Assembly (NCBI GenBank): GCA_021200475.1
Contig: JAJQGP010000069.1
Location: 1 to 34,885, forward strand
Direction: 5' to 3'
DNA: 34,885 nucleotides
DNA from: Lachnospiraceae bacterium
GTDB lineage: Bacteria; Bacillota; Clostridia; Lachnospirales; Lachnospiraceae
Each line of letters opens with the position of its first letter. Position 1 is the first letter of the stretch. The notes under the pieces are model-generated. The model saw nothing but the letters and a program-made list of their open reading frames with translations. It did no database searches and was not told the origin of the DNA. The position numbers were made by a program, and so were the translations under genes. Below are positions 7,715 through 16,627 of this stretch, one piece after another.

Positions 7715-9195
7715 TCTGTCACCTGGCTTTCTATCAACACAATCTGTCCTTCTGTGAGCCCGGAGGTGACCGCCACAGTTGTACCATTCGAATATCCGGT
7801 CGTGATGGTCACTTCCTCAATCGTTCCGTCATCCTGAAGTACTTTTACATAGGAAGTCGCTCCATCTGTCTGTACCGCGCGGTTCGAAATATAAAGCGTA
7901 TCTGCTTCCTCCCTTGTGATAAAGGTCACTTCACCGGTCATGCCGGAATATACCTTTGTAATATCACCGGTAAAGTTTACTGTCACCTCATAATTTACCG
8001 TTGAGGAACCCGTCATCGCCGTCGTGGATATCGCTGTCACTTCCCCCTCAAAGGTCTCATCCTCATAAGCGTCCAGCTCAATCGAAACGGTATCTCCAGT
8101 CGAAATATCTGAAATATCGCTCTGAGAAACCGCCACTGTCATTGTCACATCATCTGAGTCCGAAAAAGTCACCACCGTAGAATCACTGGTCAGAGAATCA
8201 CCCGCACTGTAGGAAATTGACATGATCGTCCCGGAATATTCCGCATAGATCACACCATCGCCGATCTGCTCCTCAAACTCAGCCAGAGCTTCCTCCGCAT
8301 CCTCAAGTGCATCCTGCGCATCCTCCAGGTCATCTGTCAGGCCGTCAGTATCTATCTCATAGAGCTGATCTGCATATTCATAATTAGTCATTGCGTTTTC
8401 ATATGTCTGCTTTGCCTCAATCGACTGCGTTGTCAGATTGTTTTTCGCAATTTCCAGATTTGCTTCGATCGTCTCGTAATTCAGCTGTGCCTCCTCCAGG
8501 TCATCCTCCACGTCTTCCCCATCATCGTATTCCGACTGCAGCTCTTCCACCTCTTCCGCGGCCTCTGCCAGCTCTTCTTCCAGCTCTGTCACCGTATTCT
8601 CCAGGCTTGTGATTGTCGCATTATAGGTAGCCTCGGCAGTCTCGCCTTTCGCAATATACATTGCGTACGTATAGTCTGCCTCCGCCTGCTTCGTCTCTAC
8701 ATTAATCTCTTCCTGCTTCACGGTCAGCTCGGCACTCGTAACCGCGGCCTCCAGTTCTTCCCGATACGCCTCGATGCTCTCCTCCGTAATTTTCAAAAGC
8801 GCGTCGCCTTCCGCCACCACCTGGCCAACCGCTACATAAATCTCCTCGACTTCCAGAGAAGTCGAACTGGTACTGGAAGAAGAACTATCCAAACTCATGG
8901 ACATACCTGATCCGCCTGAGGAGCTGCCTGAACTGGAGGAAGATGTCACCTCCGCCACCTCGAAAGTCTGATCCGCTGTCCCATAGGTTACCGTCCCACT
9001 CTCTGTAATACCGGTGATCACCGAACCATATTTTACCGTCTCCTGCCGATAAGAGGTCGTATCCTCCGTGTCTGATTCCTGCTGATCCTGATAAACCACC
9101 CAGGCACCCGCGCCTGCCGCCACAACAATCACCAGAAGAAGAAAATTCCTGAGAAAATGATGTTTTTTCTTCCTCTTTTTCACGTCTCTGCTCAT
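7711..9195 (-). CDS. MacA/HlyD-type membrane fusion protein, adaptor 2 of the exporter
   Basis: A 494-aa adaptor with a basic N-terminus and one membrane helix at about 14-34. The lipoyl half-motif is interrupted by a Ser/Gly-rich insert at about 83-112. A helical hairpin follows (about 135-300, heavily Glu/Ala), then the returning lipoyl half (GTIMSISYSAGD) and beta-barrel and membrane-proximal domains. This is the classic MacA/HlyD order. It has a GAGGGG ribosome site, begins 17 bp after adaptor 1, and its stop overlaps the permease start. In a cell with a single membrane it would extend into the wall rather than meet a TolC-type channel. Confidence 0.9.
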   Translation of the reverse strand: MSRDVKKRKKKHHFLRNFLLLVIVVAAGAGAWVVYQDQQESDTEDTTSYRQETVKYGSVITGITESGTVTYGTADQTFEVAEVTSSSSSGSSSGGSGMSMSLDSSSSSTSSTSLEVEEIYVAVGQVVAEGDALLKITEESIEAYREELEAAVTSAELTVKQEEINVETKQAEADYTYAMYIAKGETAEATYNATITSLENTVTELEEELAEAAEEVEELQSEYDDGEDVEDDLEEAQLNYETIEANLEIAKNNLTTQSIEAKQTYENAMTNYEYADQLYEIDTDGLTDDLEDAQDALEDAEEALAEFEEQIGDGVIYAEYSGTIMSISYSAGDSLTSDSTVVTFSDSDDVTMTVAVSQSDISDISTGDTVSIELDAYEDETFEGEVTAISTTAMTGSSTVNYEVTVNFTGDITKVYSGMTGEVTFITREEADTLYISNRAVQTDGATSYVKVLQDDGTIEEVTITTGYSNGTTVAVTSGLTEGQIVLIESQVTE

Positions 9196-9212
9196 GATAT
9201 CCCCTCATCTCC

Positions 9213-11849
9213 TTACTCTGCTGTCTCACTGGCTGTAACGGTAACCGTCGCCCCGGTTCCTGAACTCAGCCTCCCTCTGCTGTTGTCAACAGAAACCACC
9301 ACATCATAAATGACTGTTGTACGTGATGTTCCGTCTACCGGCTCGGTGTCTTTTTCGGAAATTGTCCCTTCCACAGTACCAGAGCCGGAAAGAGTGACAC
9401 TCACTGTATCACCGACTGCCATTTTTGCGATCTCCTCCTGAGAGACTTCAATCGTAATTGTTACTACATCCGTGTCATAAATACTGTAAAGCGCAGTCGC
9501 AGAGCTTAAAGTATCATCCGCAGAATAATTGACAGCGGAAAGTGTCCCTGCGGCCGCTGCTGTCACCGTGCCATCCTCCAGGCTCTCCAGCAGTTCCAGT
9601 GCTTCCTCCAGCTCCGTCAGCGCGTCTTCATAAGACTGAAGGGTTTCCTCCAGAGACTCAACCGTCTGCTGATAAGTAATCTCCGCCAGCTCCGCTTCGA
9701 GCATGGTCGTATCATATTCGTACTGAATGTCCAGCTCCGTCGGCGTCTTCACCCGCATCAGCTCCTCATACTGAAGCTGTACATCCTCCAGAACCTCATA
9801 AAGCTGCTCCAGAACCTCCTCCGCCTCATCTGAATCCGTTGCCGTAAGCTCCAGCGCACTCTCCGCTTCCGAGAGATCATACGAATTTCCAAACAAACTG
9901 CTGCTGCTTCCGCCGGAACTGCCAGAGGAACCCATAGAGCTTCCCGACGAAGAACCAGTCGCAGCCGTGCCCAAGGAAGAAGACGTTGTCTCACTGCTCC
10001 CGGAGGAAGAGAACATGCTCACCGAGGAAGAGGCCGTTCCAGAAGAGCTTCCCGAGGAAGAGGAATGACTGGACGATCCCGAGGAGCTTCCGGAGGCAGA
10101 AGATGCCAAAGCCGCTATCGCTGACGACAAATCCAAAGAATCACTGGCTGTCGAATCATCACTCTGTGCCAATCCATCCGTATTCGTTGCGTCTTCATTG
10201 CCTGTAGAAGCTTCCGCATTTTCACTGCCGTCAGTATCTGTCGTATCACTCCCACCTGCTGTAGCATCCGTACCTGTCATACCACCCACAGAGCTATCCG
10301 TGTCTGACATTCCGTCCGTCCCGCCATTTGAGGACGATGTCAGCTGTTCCAATTGCTGTGTAAGTGTCTCGATCTGCTCTTCCAGCTTTTCTTCCGCATG
10401 AATCGTCTCATAGTATTGGTTATACAGGTCCTGCCGCGTTTCCTCCAACGCATATAGATCCGCAAGCAGTGCCTCCAACGTCTTTTCTTCTGTCTCGGAC
10501 TCTGTCTCGCTTTCCGATTCTGTCTCAGAATCCGAATCCCCCGTTGTATCCGAAGAACCTGTATCTTCCACCGCGCCTGTTTCTGTCGTAATATCTTCTA
10601 TAATCAAATCACCCACGGTTGCTGTCTGTGCTTCCGTAGCAGCCGTCGTATCTGCTTCTGTTTCCCCGTTTTCGGTTGCCTGCGTTCCCGCAGTTTCTTC
10701 CGTCTGAGAACCTGTCTGTGTTTCCGATGCCGTTTCGGCCGCACTGGTCTGCACTTCTGTGACAGCCTCGGCCGCACTGGTCTGCACTTCCGTCGAAGTT
10801 TCGGCTGCACTGGTCTGTGCTTCTGTCGATGTCTCGGAATCTACCGCTGTCTCCTGCGGCAGATCCTCATTCGAGGAATTCGTCATCTGAGAAATCTTTT
10901 CCACCAGATTCGCACTGGTCTCCCTGTTCGTCTCTGACTCAGACTCCGTCTCTTCTTCCGTGTCAAGCACAAGATGCGCTGCCCCGGCCAGAACCGAAGT
11001 ATCATAACCAGCCAGCGTGTACATCTTTTCCAGAATTTCGTTATAATCCTCATTTTTTTCTTTTATTTCTGATTCCAGCTCAACCTCTGTCTGAGAGAGA
11101 ATCGCCGCCTCACGCTCCAGTGCTGCAAGCTCTGATTCCAGCACTGCCGCCGGATCTTCTGTTTCTGTTTCCGTCTCAGTCTCTGTTTCTGTCTCCGATT
11201 CGCTCTCCATCTCAGATTCCTCTTCTGATGAAGAAGAGGAGGAAGAACTGCCTGACGAACTGCCTGACGAACTGCTTGATGATGAATCATCCTCGTCATA
11301 TTCCCCATTTTCCAGAGCTTCGATCCGTTCCTCCAGCTCGGTCAGCATCTCTTCGTGCTCCTCGATTGTATCCTCCAGCTCCGCTTCCGACTGTGACCGC
11401 ACAAATTCTGCCTGATCTGCCTCTGCCTGTGCCAGCTCCAGTGTGTATTCCGCCGACTGCATCCCCTGTGTATAGGTCAGCATTTCATTCGTCAGATTAT
11501 TTTCCGCTCGGATGATCGCCGCATTATAATAGGAAATTGCACTCTGATAGCTGTCATCTGTAATCTTTAAAATGCTGGTACCTTCCTGCACATAAGAACC
11601 GGAAGATACATAAACCTCTTCCACGATGAGTTCCACCGCAGTCGTGTCAAATTCCGCGTAATAGTCCGTGGAAGAAATCTGTGTCGTCCCCTCATACTCC
11701 AGTTCTTCCGTATCCGCCAGAACCACCGCGCAATCTGCAGCCTGCACATACAAAACAGCCAGCGATAAAAAGCAACTCAGCGCTGCTTTTTTCCCTGGCC
11801 GTCTGATCTTTCGTCTGCCCTTTTTGTCTCTTATCCAACTGCCTGCCAT
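9213..11849 (-). CDS. Giant Ser/Thr/Glu-rich HlyD-like adaptor, adaptor 1 of the exporter
   Basis: An 878-aa secreted or membrane-held adaptor. A signal peptide or anchor lies at about residues 22-45. The first lipoyl half contains VEEVYVSSGSYVQEGTSILK, followed by a coiled coil. A low-complexity stretch of several hundred residues (poly-Ser, ESETET, TSAAETSTEVQ repeats) separates it from a second coiled-coil arm. The returning lipoyl half (GTLSAVNYSADD) and a beta-barrel domain end the protein. The start at 11849 is chosen because GGGAGGGGATACT precedes it. The open frame continues to 12092 only because it runs through an intergenic palindrome. Most family members have 350-500 residues. It is the first gene of the operon. 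I found no convincing promoter between 11850 and 12000 on this strand. Confidence 0.85.
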   Translation of the reverse strand: MAGSWIRDKKGRRKIRRPGKKAALSCFLSLAVLYVQAADCAVVLADTEELEYEGTTQISSTDYYAEFDTTAVELIVEEVYVSSGSYVQEGTSILKITDDSYQSAISYYNAAIIRAENNLTNEMLTYTQGMQSAEYTLELAQAEADQAEFVRSQSEAELEDTIEEHEEMLTELEERIEALENGEYDEDDSSSSSSSGSSSGSSSSSSSSEEESEMESESETETETETETETEDPAAVLESELAALEREAAILSQTEVELESEIKEKNEDYNEILEKMYTLAGYDTSVLAGAAHLVLDTEEETESESETNRETSANLVEKISQMTNSSNEDLPQETAVDSETSTEAQTSAAETSTEVQTSAAEAVTEVQTSAAETASETQTGSQTEETAGTQATENGETEADTTAATEAQTATVGDLIIEDITTETGAVEDTGSSDTTGDSDSETESESETESETEEKTLEALLADLYALEETRQDLYNQYYETIHAEEKLEEQIETLTQQLEQLTSSSNGGTDGMSDTDSSVGGMTGTDATAGGSDTTDTDGSENAEASTGNEDATNTDGLAQSDDSTASDSLDLSSAIAALASSASGSSSGSSSHSSSSGSSSGTASSSVSMFSSSGSSETTSSSLGTAATGSSSGSSMGSSGSSGGSSSSLFGNSYDLSEAESALELTATDSDEAEEVLEQLYEVLEDVQLQYEELMRVKTPTELDIQYEYDTTMLEAELAEITYQQTVESLEETLQSYEDALTELEEALELLESLEDGTVTAAAAGTLSAVNYSADDTLSSATALYSIYDTDVVTITIEVSQEEIAKMAVGDTVSVTLSGSGTVEGTISEKDTEPVDGTSRTTVIYDVVVSVDNSRGRLSSGTGATVTVTASETAE
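10741..10839 (-). repeat. 33-bp tandem repeat, three units
   Basis: Units begin at 10741, 10774 and 10807 and encode TSAAETSTEVQ-like 11-residue repeats inside adaptor 1. Such arrays often change copy number by replication slippage. Confidence 0.7.
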
Positions 11850-11956
11850 AGTATCCCCTCCCGCATGAAACAAATCTGCCAGAATATTACTTTTTTGGCA
11901 ACAGCATATCGTCTTTGTGTGTTCATTTATGGGGGAAAAAATGAAATAATTGTGAA

Positions 11957-11986
11957 TTGACAGGCGTTCGGTTGATTTTTTATACC
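11957..11986 (+). promoter_or_regulatory. Possible + strand promoter facing the ftsH terminator
   Basis: TTGACA at 11957-11962 and TATACC at 11981-11986 with an 18-bp spacer. No + strand gene follows before the terminator at 12100-12142, so any product would be a non-coding RNA of about 150 nt containing the palindromic element. Confidence 0.35.
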
Positions 11987-12003
11987 TTGCGCGGCCGTGC
12001 AAT

Positions 12004-12092
12004 CGAGCAGGAGGCGGCTTGCCGAATCCTACACGTCTGCGCCGACCGCGTCTGGCGTTAGCCAGAAATATTCCCTGCGCGGCCGTGCGCAT
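12004..12092. repeat. Composite intergenic palindrome, copy 3
   Basis: A 32-nt imperfect palindrome at 12004-12035 matches that at 34478-34509 (28 of 32). It is followed by the two-hairpin module: TCTGGC-GTTA-GCCAGA at 12051-12066, spacer AATATTCCC, and TGCGC-GGCCGT-GCGCA at 12076-12091. The segment from 12033 is about 90 percent identical to 16519-16577. Read on the minus strand it encodes RVGFGKP and falsely extends adaptor 1. The rest of the 334-bp gap has only the putative promoter at 11957 and the ftsH terminator. Confidence 0.7.
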
Positions 12093-12142
12093 AAAAAAAC
12101 AGCATCTGCCATTTACAGCTATATGGCCAGATGCTGCTCTCT
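12093..12142. terminator. Bidirectional terminator after ftsH
   Basis: CAGCATCTG (12100-12108) pairs with CAGATGCTG (12128-12136), extended inward by CCAT/ATGG. On the minus strand a run of seven T follows; on the + strand CTCTCTTTTTT follows. Confidence 0.8.
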
Positions 12143-12183
12143 TTTTTCACTATAATCACGCAGGCAACGGGGTTATCCGTTTC

Positions 12184-14334
12184 CTACTCATCTGCTTCTG
12201 TTGCCTTGTCAGACTGCTCTGTCGGTACCTGACCTCCGGACTGCTCCGCTCCCGGTGCCTGTGCTTCCGGCTGCTGCTCCACAGATGTCTGATTCTGCTC
12301 CTGTGACGATACGACAGATGAATCATTCGAACCATCACCAGCGACATCCGAACCGGTACCCGCATCTTCTGCCGTCTGATCGGTCAGTGTTTCCACCGGC
12401 CGGTCCGCAATGCGCGCACCCATCTTCTCGGTATTGTTTCCCTCACCTTCGCACTGGTGCAGAATATCCATAAATTCCTTGCCCGTAATGGTCTCTTTCT
12501 CGATCAGAAACTCTGCAATCTTATCCATCGTCCTGCGGTGTTCGGTCAGAATACGCTTCGCCTCATCATAAGAGTCCTTCAGAATCTGCATAACCTCTTT
12601 ATCGACCTCTGCAGCAGTCACGTCCGAGCAGTTCATCACCGGACGATTATCCAGATACTGCGACGCAGTCACCTCGAGTCCCATCAGACCGAATTTCTTC
12701 GACATACCATACTGCGTCACCATCGCACGGGCTATGCGTGTCGCCTTCTCGATGTCATTCGCCGCGCCGGTGGTCACTGTGTCAAAGACGATTTCTTCCG
12801 CCGCGCGTCCCGCTACAAACTCAACCAGCATCGCACGGATCTCTTTCTCCGTGTTAAGGTATTTCTCCTCCTCCGGCACATTCATCACGTAGCCAAGCGC
12901 CCCCATCGTGCGCGGCACGATCGTAATCTTCTGCACCGGCTCTGAATCCTTTTGCAGTGCACTCACCAATGCATGTCCGACCTCGTGGTAGGAGACAATG
13001 CGCCGCTCTTCTTTACTGAGTACACGGTTCTTCTTCTCCTGACCGACCAGAACTACCTCCACGGCCTCAAACAGATCCTGCTGAGATACTGCCTTACGTC
13101 CTTTCTTGACTGCCAGGATCGCGGCTTCATTGATCATATTTGCCAGATCGGAACCCACGGCACCCGAAGTCGCCAAAGCAATCGTATCCAGGTCAACGGT
13201 CTCATCCATACTGACATTCTTGGAATGTACCTTCAGTGTCTCCACACGACCCTTCAGGTCTGGCTTATCTACCACAACCCGTCGGTCAAAACGGCCTGGC
13301 CGCAGCAACGCCTGATCCAATACCTCCGGACGGTTCGTCGCCGCCAGCACGATCAGCCCCTTGGAAGGCTCGAAGCCATCCATCTCCGCGAGCAGCTGAT
13401 TCAGTGTCTGCTCCCGCTCATCATTTCCGCCGCCGAAGCGGGTATCACGACTCTTCGCCACCGCGTCAATCTCATCGATAAAAATAATGCACGGCGCATT
13501 CTTCTTTGCCTCTTCGAACAGGTCACGAACACGGGAGGCGCCGACACCGACGAACATCTCCACAAAGTCTGAACCCGACAGAGAGAAGAACGGGCATTTT
13601 GCCTCGCCGGCAATCGCTCTCGCGAGAAGCGTCTTACCAGTGCCCGGAGGACCGACAAGCAAAGCACCCTTCGGCAGCTTCGCACCGATCTCTGTATACT
13701 TCTGCGGATTCTCCAGGAAGTCTACCACTTCCTGAAGGGACTCCTTTGCTTCATCCTGTCCTGCTACGTCCTTAAAGGTCACGCCAGTCTCTTTCTGAAT
13801 GTAGACCTTCGCTTTACTCTTGCCGACGCCCATGACGCCCCCGCTGCTATTTGTCATTCGACGCATTGCAAATGCGAAAATCACCCAGATAATGATCAGC
13901 GGCGCAAAGCTGATGATCATACTCCAGATCAGGCTTGAGGTCGTATCCGGTATATTCTGAGTAAACTCCACTCCAGCCTGATCCAGACGTGCTACCAGAT
14001 TGGGGTCATCCGGGTTCCCTGTATAATAAGTCACACTCCCCGAGGAAGTGCCTAAATAGTCCGAAAGTGCGTCGCTCTTCAGCGTAATCTCCAGTTCGTC
14101 ATCATAAATAACAACGGAACTCACCTTCCCCTCGTCAAGCAATTCGAGGAACTCATTATAAGTAATTTCCACGGAGGACGTACTGCTGCTCAGGCTATTG
14201 TTCAGCAAAGCCATAACCAGCAGGGTAACCAGAGTGACCGCCAGAAAAATTATAAAAGTATTACTGTTTCTGCCGGGACGATTTGGTCCCTGGTCTCCGC
14301 CATTGCGGCGGTTATCATTTTGATTGTTATCCAT
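12184..14334 (-). CDS. ftsH: ATP-dependent zinc metalloprotease FtsH
   Basis: Membrane-anchored AAA+ protease that degrades misfolded membrane and regulatory proteins as a hexamer. The 716 aa show membrane helices at about 26-44 and 136-157 around a small extracytoplasmic domain. Also present are Walker A GPPGTGKT (228-235), Walker B FIDEID (285-290), the second region of homology (about 334-352) and the zinc site HEVGH (450-454, Ala of the usual HEAGH replaced by Val). A non-conserved, Gln/Glu/Ser-rich tail of about 80 residues ends the protein. The start at 14334 has AGGAGG upstream, so 14 extra in-frame residues are left out. The promoter is at 14545-14573, divergent from pyrG. Confidence 0.97.
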   Translation of the reverse strand: MDNNQNDNRRNGGDQGPNRPGRNSNTFIIFLAVTLVTLLVMALLNNSLSSSTSSVEITYNEFLELLDEGKVSSVVIYDDELEITLKSDALSDYLGTSSGSVTYYTGNPDDPNLVARLDQAGVEFTQNIPDTTSSLIWSMIISFAPLIIIWVIFAFAMRRMTNSSGGVMGVGKSKAKVYIQKETGVTFKDVAGQDEAKESLQEVVDFLENPQKYTEIGAKLPKGALLVGPPGTGKTLLARAIAGEAKCPFFSLSGSDFVEMFVGVGASRVRDLFEEAKKNAPCIIFIDEIDAVAKSRDTRFGGGNDEREQTLNQLLAEMDGFEPSKGLIVLAATNRPEVLDQALLRPGRFDRRVVVDKPDLKGRVETLKVHSKNVSMDETVDLDTIALATSGAVGSDLANMINEAAILAVKKGRKAVSQQDLFEAVEVVLVGQEKKNRVLSKEERRIVSYHEVGHALVSALQKDSEPVQKITIVPRTMGALGYVMNVPEEEKYLNTEKEIRAMLVEFVAGRAAEEIVFDTVTTGAANDIEKATRIARAMVTQYGMSKKFGLMGLEVTASQYLDNRPVMNCSDVTAAEVDKEVMQILKDSYDEAKRILTEHRRTMDKIAEFLIEKETITGKEFMDILHQCEGEGNNTEKMGARIADRPVETLTDQTAEDAGTGSDVAGDGSNDSSVVSSQEQNQTSVEQQPEAQAPGAEQSGGQVPTEQSDKATEADE

Positions 14335-14544
14335 TCGTGTGCCTCCTGATTTTGTCGTATATAGAAAGTCACGCATCCTGGTGCAGTGAGTGACTCAAAG
14401 CAGAAATCGATCTGTGACACACGGTCTGGCGAAGACGATGGCAGATCCTTCCTGGCCTGACCTTTTTCCCTGTATCACTGCTTATAGAAGAAATTCTGCA
14501 GGTTACAAAATATCATAATCTATAAACGATTTCCGGTTCCCTCC

Positions 14545-14573
14545 ATTATAATTGGCTATCCATTATAAATCAA
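14545..14573 (-). promoter_or_regulatory. sigma-A promoter of ftsH
   Basis: On the minus strand TTGATT (14568-14573) and TATAAT (14545-14550) are separated by 17 bp, giving a leader of about 200 nt. A second, weaker candidate is TTGTAA-16-TATAAG closer to the gene. Confidence 0.65.
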
Positions 14574-14713
14574 TACCGCGATTCTAAACATTTTGTGAAA
14601 AAATTGTTTGAAATGACGAAATCACAGGATATCTCTCCCCGGAAAATCCAGGTATCCGAATCGAATTCATTGAAAAAAGAATAGCTTTTCCTGAGTGGAG
14701 GATGTATAATGGG

Positions 14714-14786
14714 TATCGGCAGTTACTGGTCACACCTGACTACGCACTTACTGCGTGGTCAGGTGTGATCTATAGCTATCGGCAGT
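14714..14786. repeat. Hairpin element flanked by a 10-bp direct repeat upstream of pyrG
   Basis: The hairpin at 14728-14770 has about 19 paired positions and the loop CTTAC. TATCGGCAGT occurs on both sides, at 14714-14723 and 14777-14786, as if the 53 bp between them had been inserted with target duplication. The core matches the minus strand of the element at 4891-4919. Confidence 0.6.
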
Positions 14787-14873
14787 CAGAGCTGTCATCT
14801 GCTATAACGAATATAATCACGCAAACAGACAGGGGAGATGATCTCCTGTCCAATTATTTATCAGGAGGACACC

Positions 14874-16496
14874 ATGTCAGTAAAATACGTTTTCGTCACA
14901 GGCGGCGTCGTTTCCGGACTTGGAAAAGGCATTACCGCGGCGTCCCTCGGCCGGCTTTTAAAAGCCAGAGGCTACAAGGTCACCATGCAGAAGCTAGATC
15001 CCTATATTAATATCGACCCAGGCACGATGAACCCGATCCAGCACGGGGAAGTATTTGTCACGGATGATGGTGCGGAGACAGACCTCGATCTGGGACATTA
15101 TGAGCGCTTTATCGATGAGAGCCTGAATAAAAATTCCAATGTGACGACCGGAAAAATTTACTGGACCGTCCTTCAGAAAGAACGCCGCGGAGACTACGGC
15201 GGCGGCACTGTCCAGGTGATCCCGCATATTACAAATGAGATCAAAAGCCGCTTTTTCCGGGATTTCACGACTGATGAAACACAGATCGCAATCATTGAGG
15301 TCGGCGGCACGGTCGGCGACATCGAAAGCCAGCCGTTCCTGGAGGCAATCCGCCAGTTCCAGCACGAGATCGGCCATGAAAACGCTATCCTGATCCATGT
15401 GACCCTGATTCCTTATCTGCGCGCTTCCGGTGAAATGAAGACCAAGCCGACGCAGGCCAGCGTCAAAGAGCTGCAGGGCATGGGCATCTGGCCGGATATC
15501 ATCGTCTGCCGGTCGGAACACCCGCTGGACAAGCAGATCAAGGACAAGATCGCTCTGTTCTGCAATGTGCCAAGCTCTCATGTACTTCAGAACCTGGATG
15601 TAGAGTACCTCTATGAGGCACCGCTCGCGATGGAGGAAGAAAATCTGGCTCAGGTGGCCTGTGAATGCCTGCATCTTACCTGCCCGGAACCAAATCTGAC
15701 CGACTGGAAAGAGATGGTAAATGCGCTGCGCACTCCTACACACAAGGTTGAGATCGCACTCGTTGGCAAATACATTCAGCTTCATGACGCATATATCAGT
15801 GTAGTAGAAGCACTCAAACACGGCGGCATCGCTACCCGCGCAATTGTCAATATCCGCTGGATCAATTCCGAGGACGTCACACGGGAAAACGCTTCTGAGC
15901 TGCTTGCCGATGTGGACGGCATCCTGGTGCCTGGCGGCTTCGGCGATCGCGGCATTGAAGGAAAAATCGAAGCCATCCGCTATGCCCGCATGAACAACAT
16001 CCCATACTTAGGTCTCTGCCTCGGCCTCCAGCTTGCCATTGTAGAATATGCGCGCAATGTCATCGGCCTGGAAGGCGCACACAGCATCGAGCTGGATCCG
16101 CAGACCAAATATCCGGTCATCGCACTGATGCCGGATCAGAACGGCGTTGAGGACATCGGCGGCACCCTGCGCCTTGGCTCCTATCCCTGTGTACTGGATC
16201 AGACGACAAAAGCCTATGAGCTCTACGGCAAAAGCGAAATCCATGAACGCCACCGTCACCGCTACGAGGTCAATAACGACTTCCGTCAGATTCTTGAGCA
16301 GAACGGCATGACGCTCTCCGGACTCTCCCCGGACCGCCGCATCGTTGAGATGATCGAGTTGAAAAATCACCCGTTCTTCCTCGCAACCCAGGCACACCCG
16401 GAGTTCAAATCCCGTCCGAACCGGCCGCATCCGCTGTTCCGCGGATTCGTGGAAGCGGCAAGCGAGTACCGCGGAAGGAAAACCGAAATCAAGTAG
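14874..16496 (+). CDS. pyrG: CTP synthase
   Basis: Makes CTP from UTP, ATP and glutamine, the last step of pyrimidine nucleotide synthesis, in the cytosol. The 540 aa are full length. The N-terminal synthetase domain has the P-loop GVVSGLGKG at 11-19. The C-terminal class I glutamine amidotransferase domain has the nucleophile C382 (LGLCLGL) and the H508-P-E510 pair of its catalytic triad. The start at 14874 follows AGGAGGACACC; the open frame extends 12 residues upstream without a better site. It is a single gene, ended by a palindrome and a terminator. Confidence 0.97.
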   Translation: MSVKYVFVTGGVVSGLGKGITAASLGRLLKARGYKVTMQKLDPYINIDPGTMNPIQHGEVFVTDDGAETDLDLGHYERFIDESLNKNSNVTTGKIYWTVLQKERRGDYGGGTVQVIPHITNEIKSRFFRDFTTDETQIAIIEVGGTVGDIESQPFLEAIRQFQHEIGHENAILIHVTLIPYLRASGEMKTKPTQASVKELQGMGIWPDIIVCRSEHPLDKQIKDKIALFCNVPSSHVLQNLDVEYLYEAPLAMEEENLAQVACECLHLTCPEPNLTDWKEMVNALRTPTHKVEIALVGKYIQLHDAYISVVEALKHGGIATRAIVNIRWINSEDVTRENASELLADVDGILVPGGFGDRGIEGKIEAIRYARMNNIPYLGLCLGLQLAIVEYARNVIGLEGAHSIELDPQTKYPVIALMPDQNGVEDIGGTLRLGSYPCVLDQTTKAYELYGKSEIHERHRHRYEVNNDFRQILEQNGMTLSGLSPDRRIVEMIELKNHPFFLATQAHPEFKSRPNRPHPLFRGFVEAASEYRGRKTEIK

Positions 16497-16518
16497 AAGG
16501 CGGCCTTCTGCCTCCTGC

Positions 16519-16577
16519 CCGTCTGCGCCAGCCGCGTCTGGCATTAGCCGGAAATATTCCCTGTGCGGCCGTGCACA
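16519..16577. repeat. Two-hairpin intergenic element, copy 5
   Basis: 53 of 59 bases match 12033-12091. Hairpin 1 is TCTGGC-ATTA-GCCGGA (16537-16552) and hairpin 2 is TGTGC-GGCCGT-GCACA (16562-16577). In hairpin 2 a C-G pair of copy 3 has become T-A, a compensating change that keeps the stem. It lies between the pyrG stop and its terminator. Confidence 0.7.
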
Positions 16578-16589
16578 TCAATCCGACAG

Positions 16590-16615
16590 AAAAAGCAGCC
16601 TTACGGCTGCTTTTT
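16590..16615. terminator. Bidirectional terminator between pyrG and the hydrolase gene
   Basis: AAAAAGCAGCC and GGCTGCTTTTT form a perfect stem with the loop TTAC, giving a T run in both directions for the two convergent genes. Confidence 0.88.
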
Positions 16616-16627
16616 CCTATCATTTTT

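Larger units (their letters stand above)
14335..14873. other. Divergent ftsH-pyrG intergenic region
   Basis: This 539-bp stretch has no gene. It holds the ftsH leader and promoter, a TATAAT at 14705-14710 without a good -35 partner that could serve pyrG, a long hairpin at 14728-14770, and a small hairpin around GGAGAT/ATCTCC at about 14834-14846. Nothing recognisable as a riboswitch was seen. I could not see the CTP-sensing leader terminator known from Bacillus pyrG. Confidence 0.5.

Noticed and set aside
10741-10839. Regular repeats as a CRISPR array
   Set aside because: The 33-bp units are directly adjacent with no spacers and encode an in-frame protein repeat.
11850-12092. N-terminal extension of the large adaptor to 12092 (81 more residues with RVGFGKP)
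   Set aside because: The extension runs through an intergenic palindrome and a terminator flank, while a strong ribosome site and signal peptide mark the start at 11849.
14702-15010. 102-codon open frame overlapping the pyrG start
   Set aside because: It spans a hairpin insert and enters pyrG out of frame; pyrG start is fixed by AGGAGG and homology.
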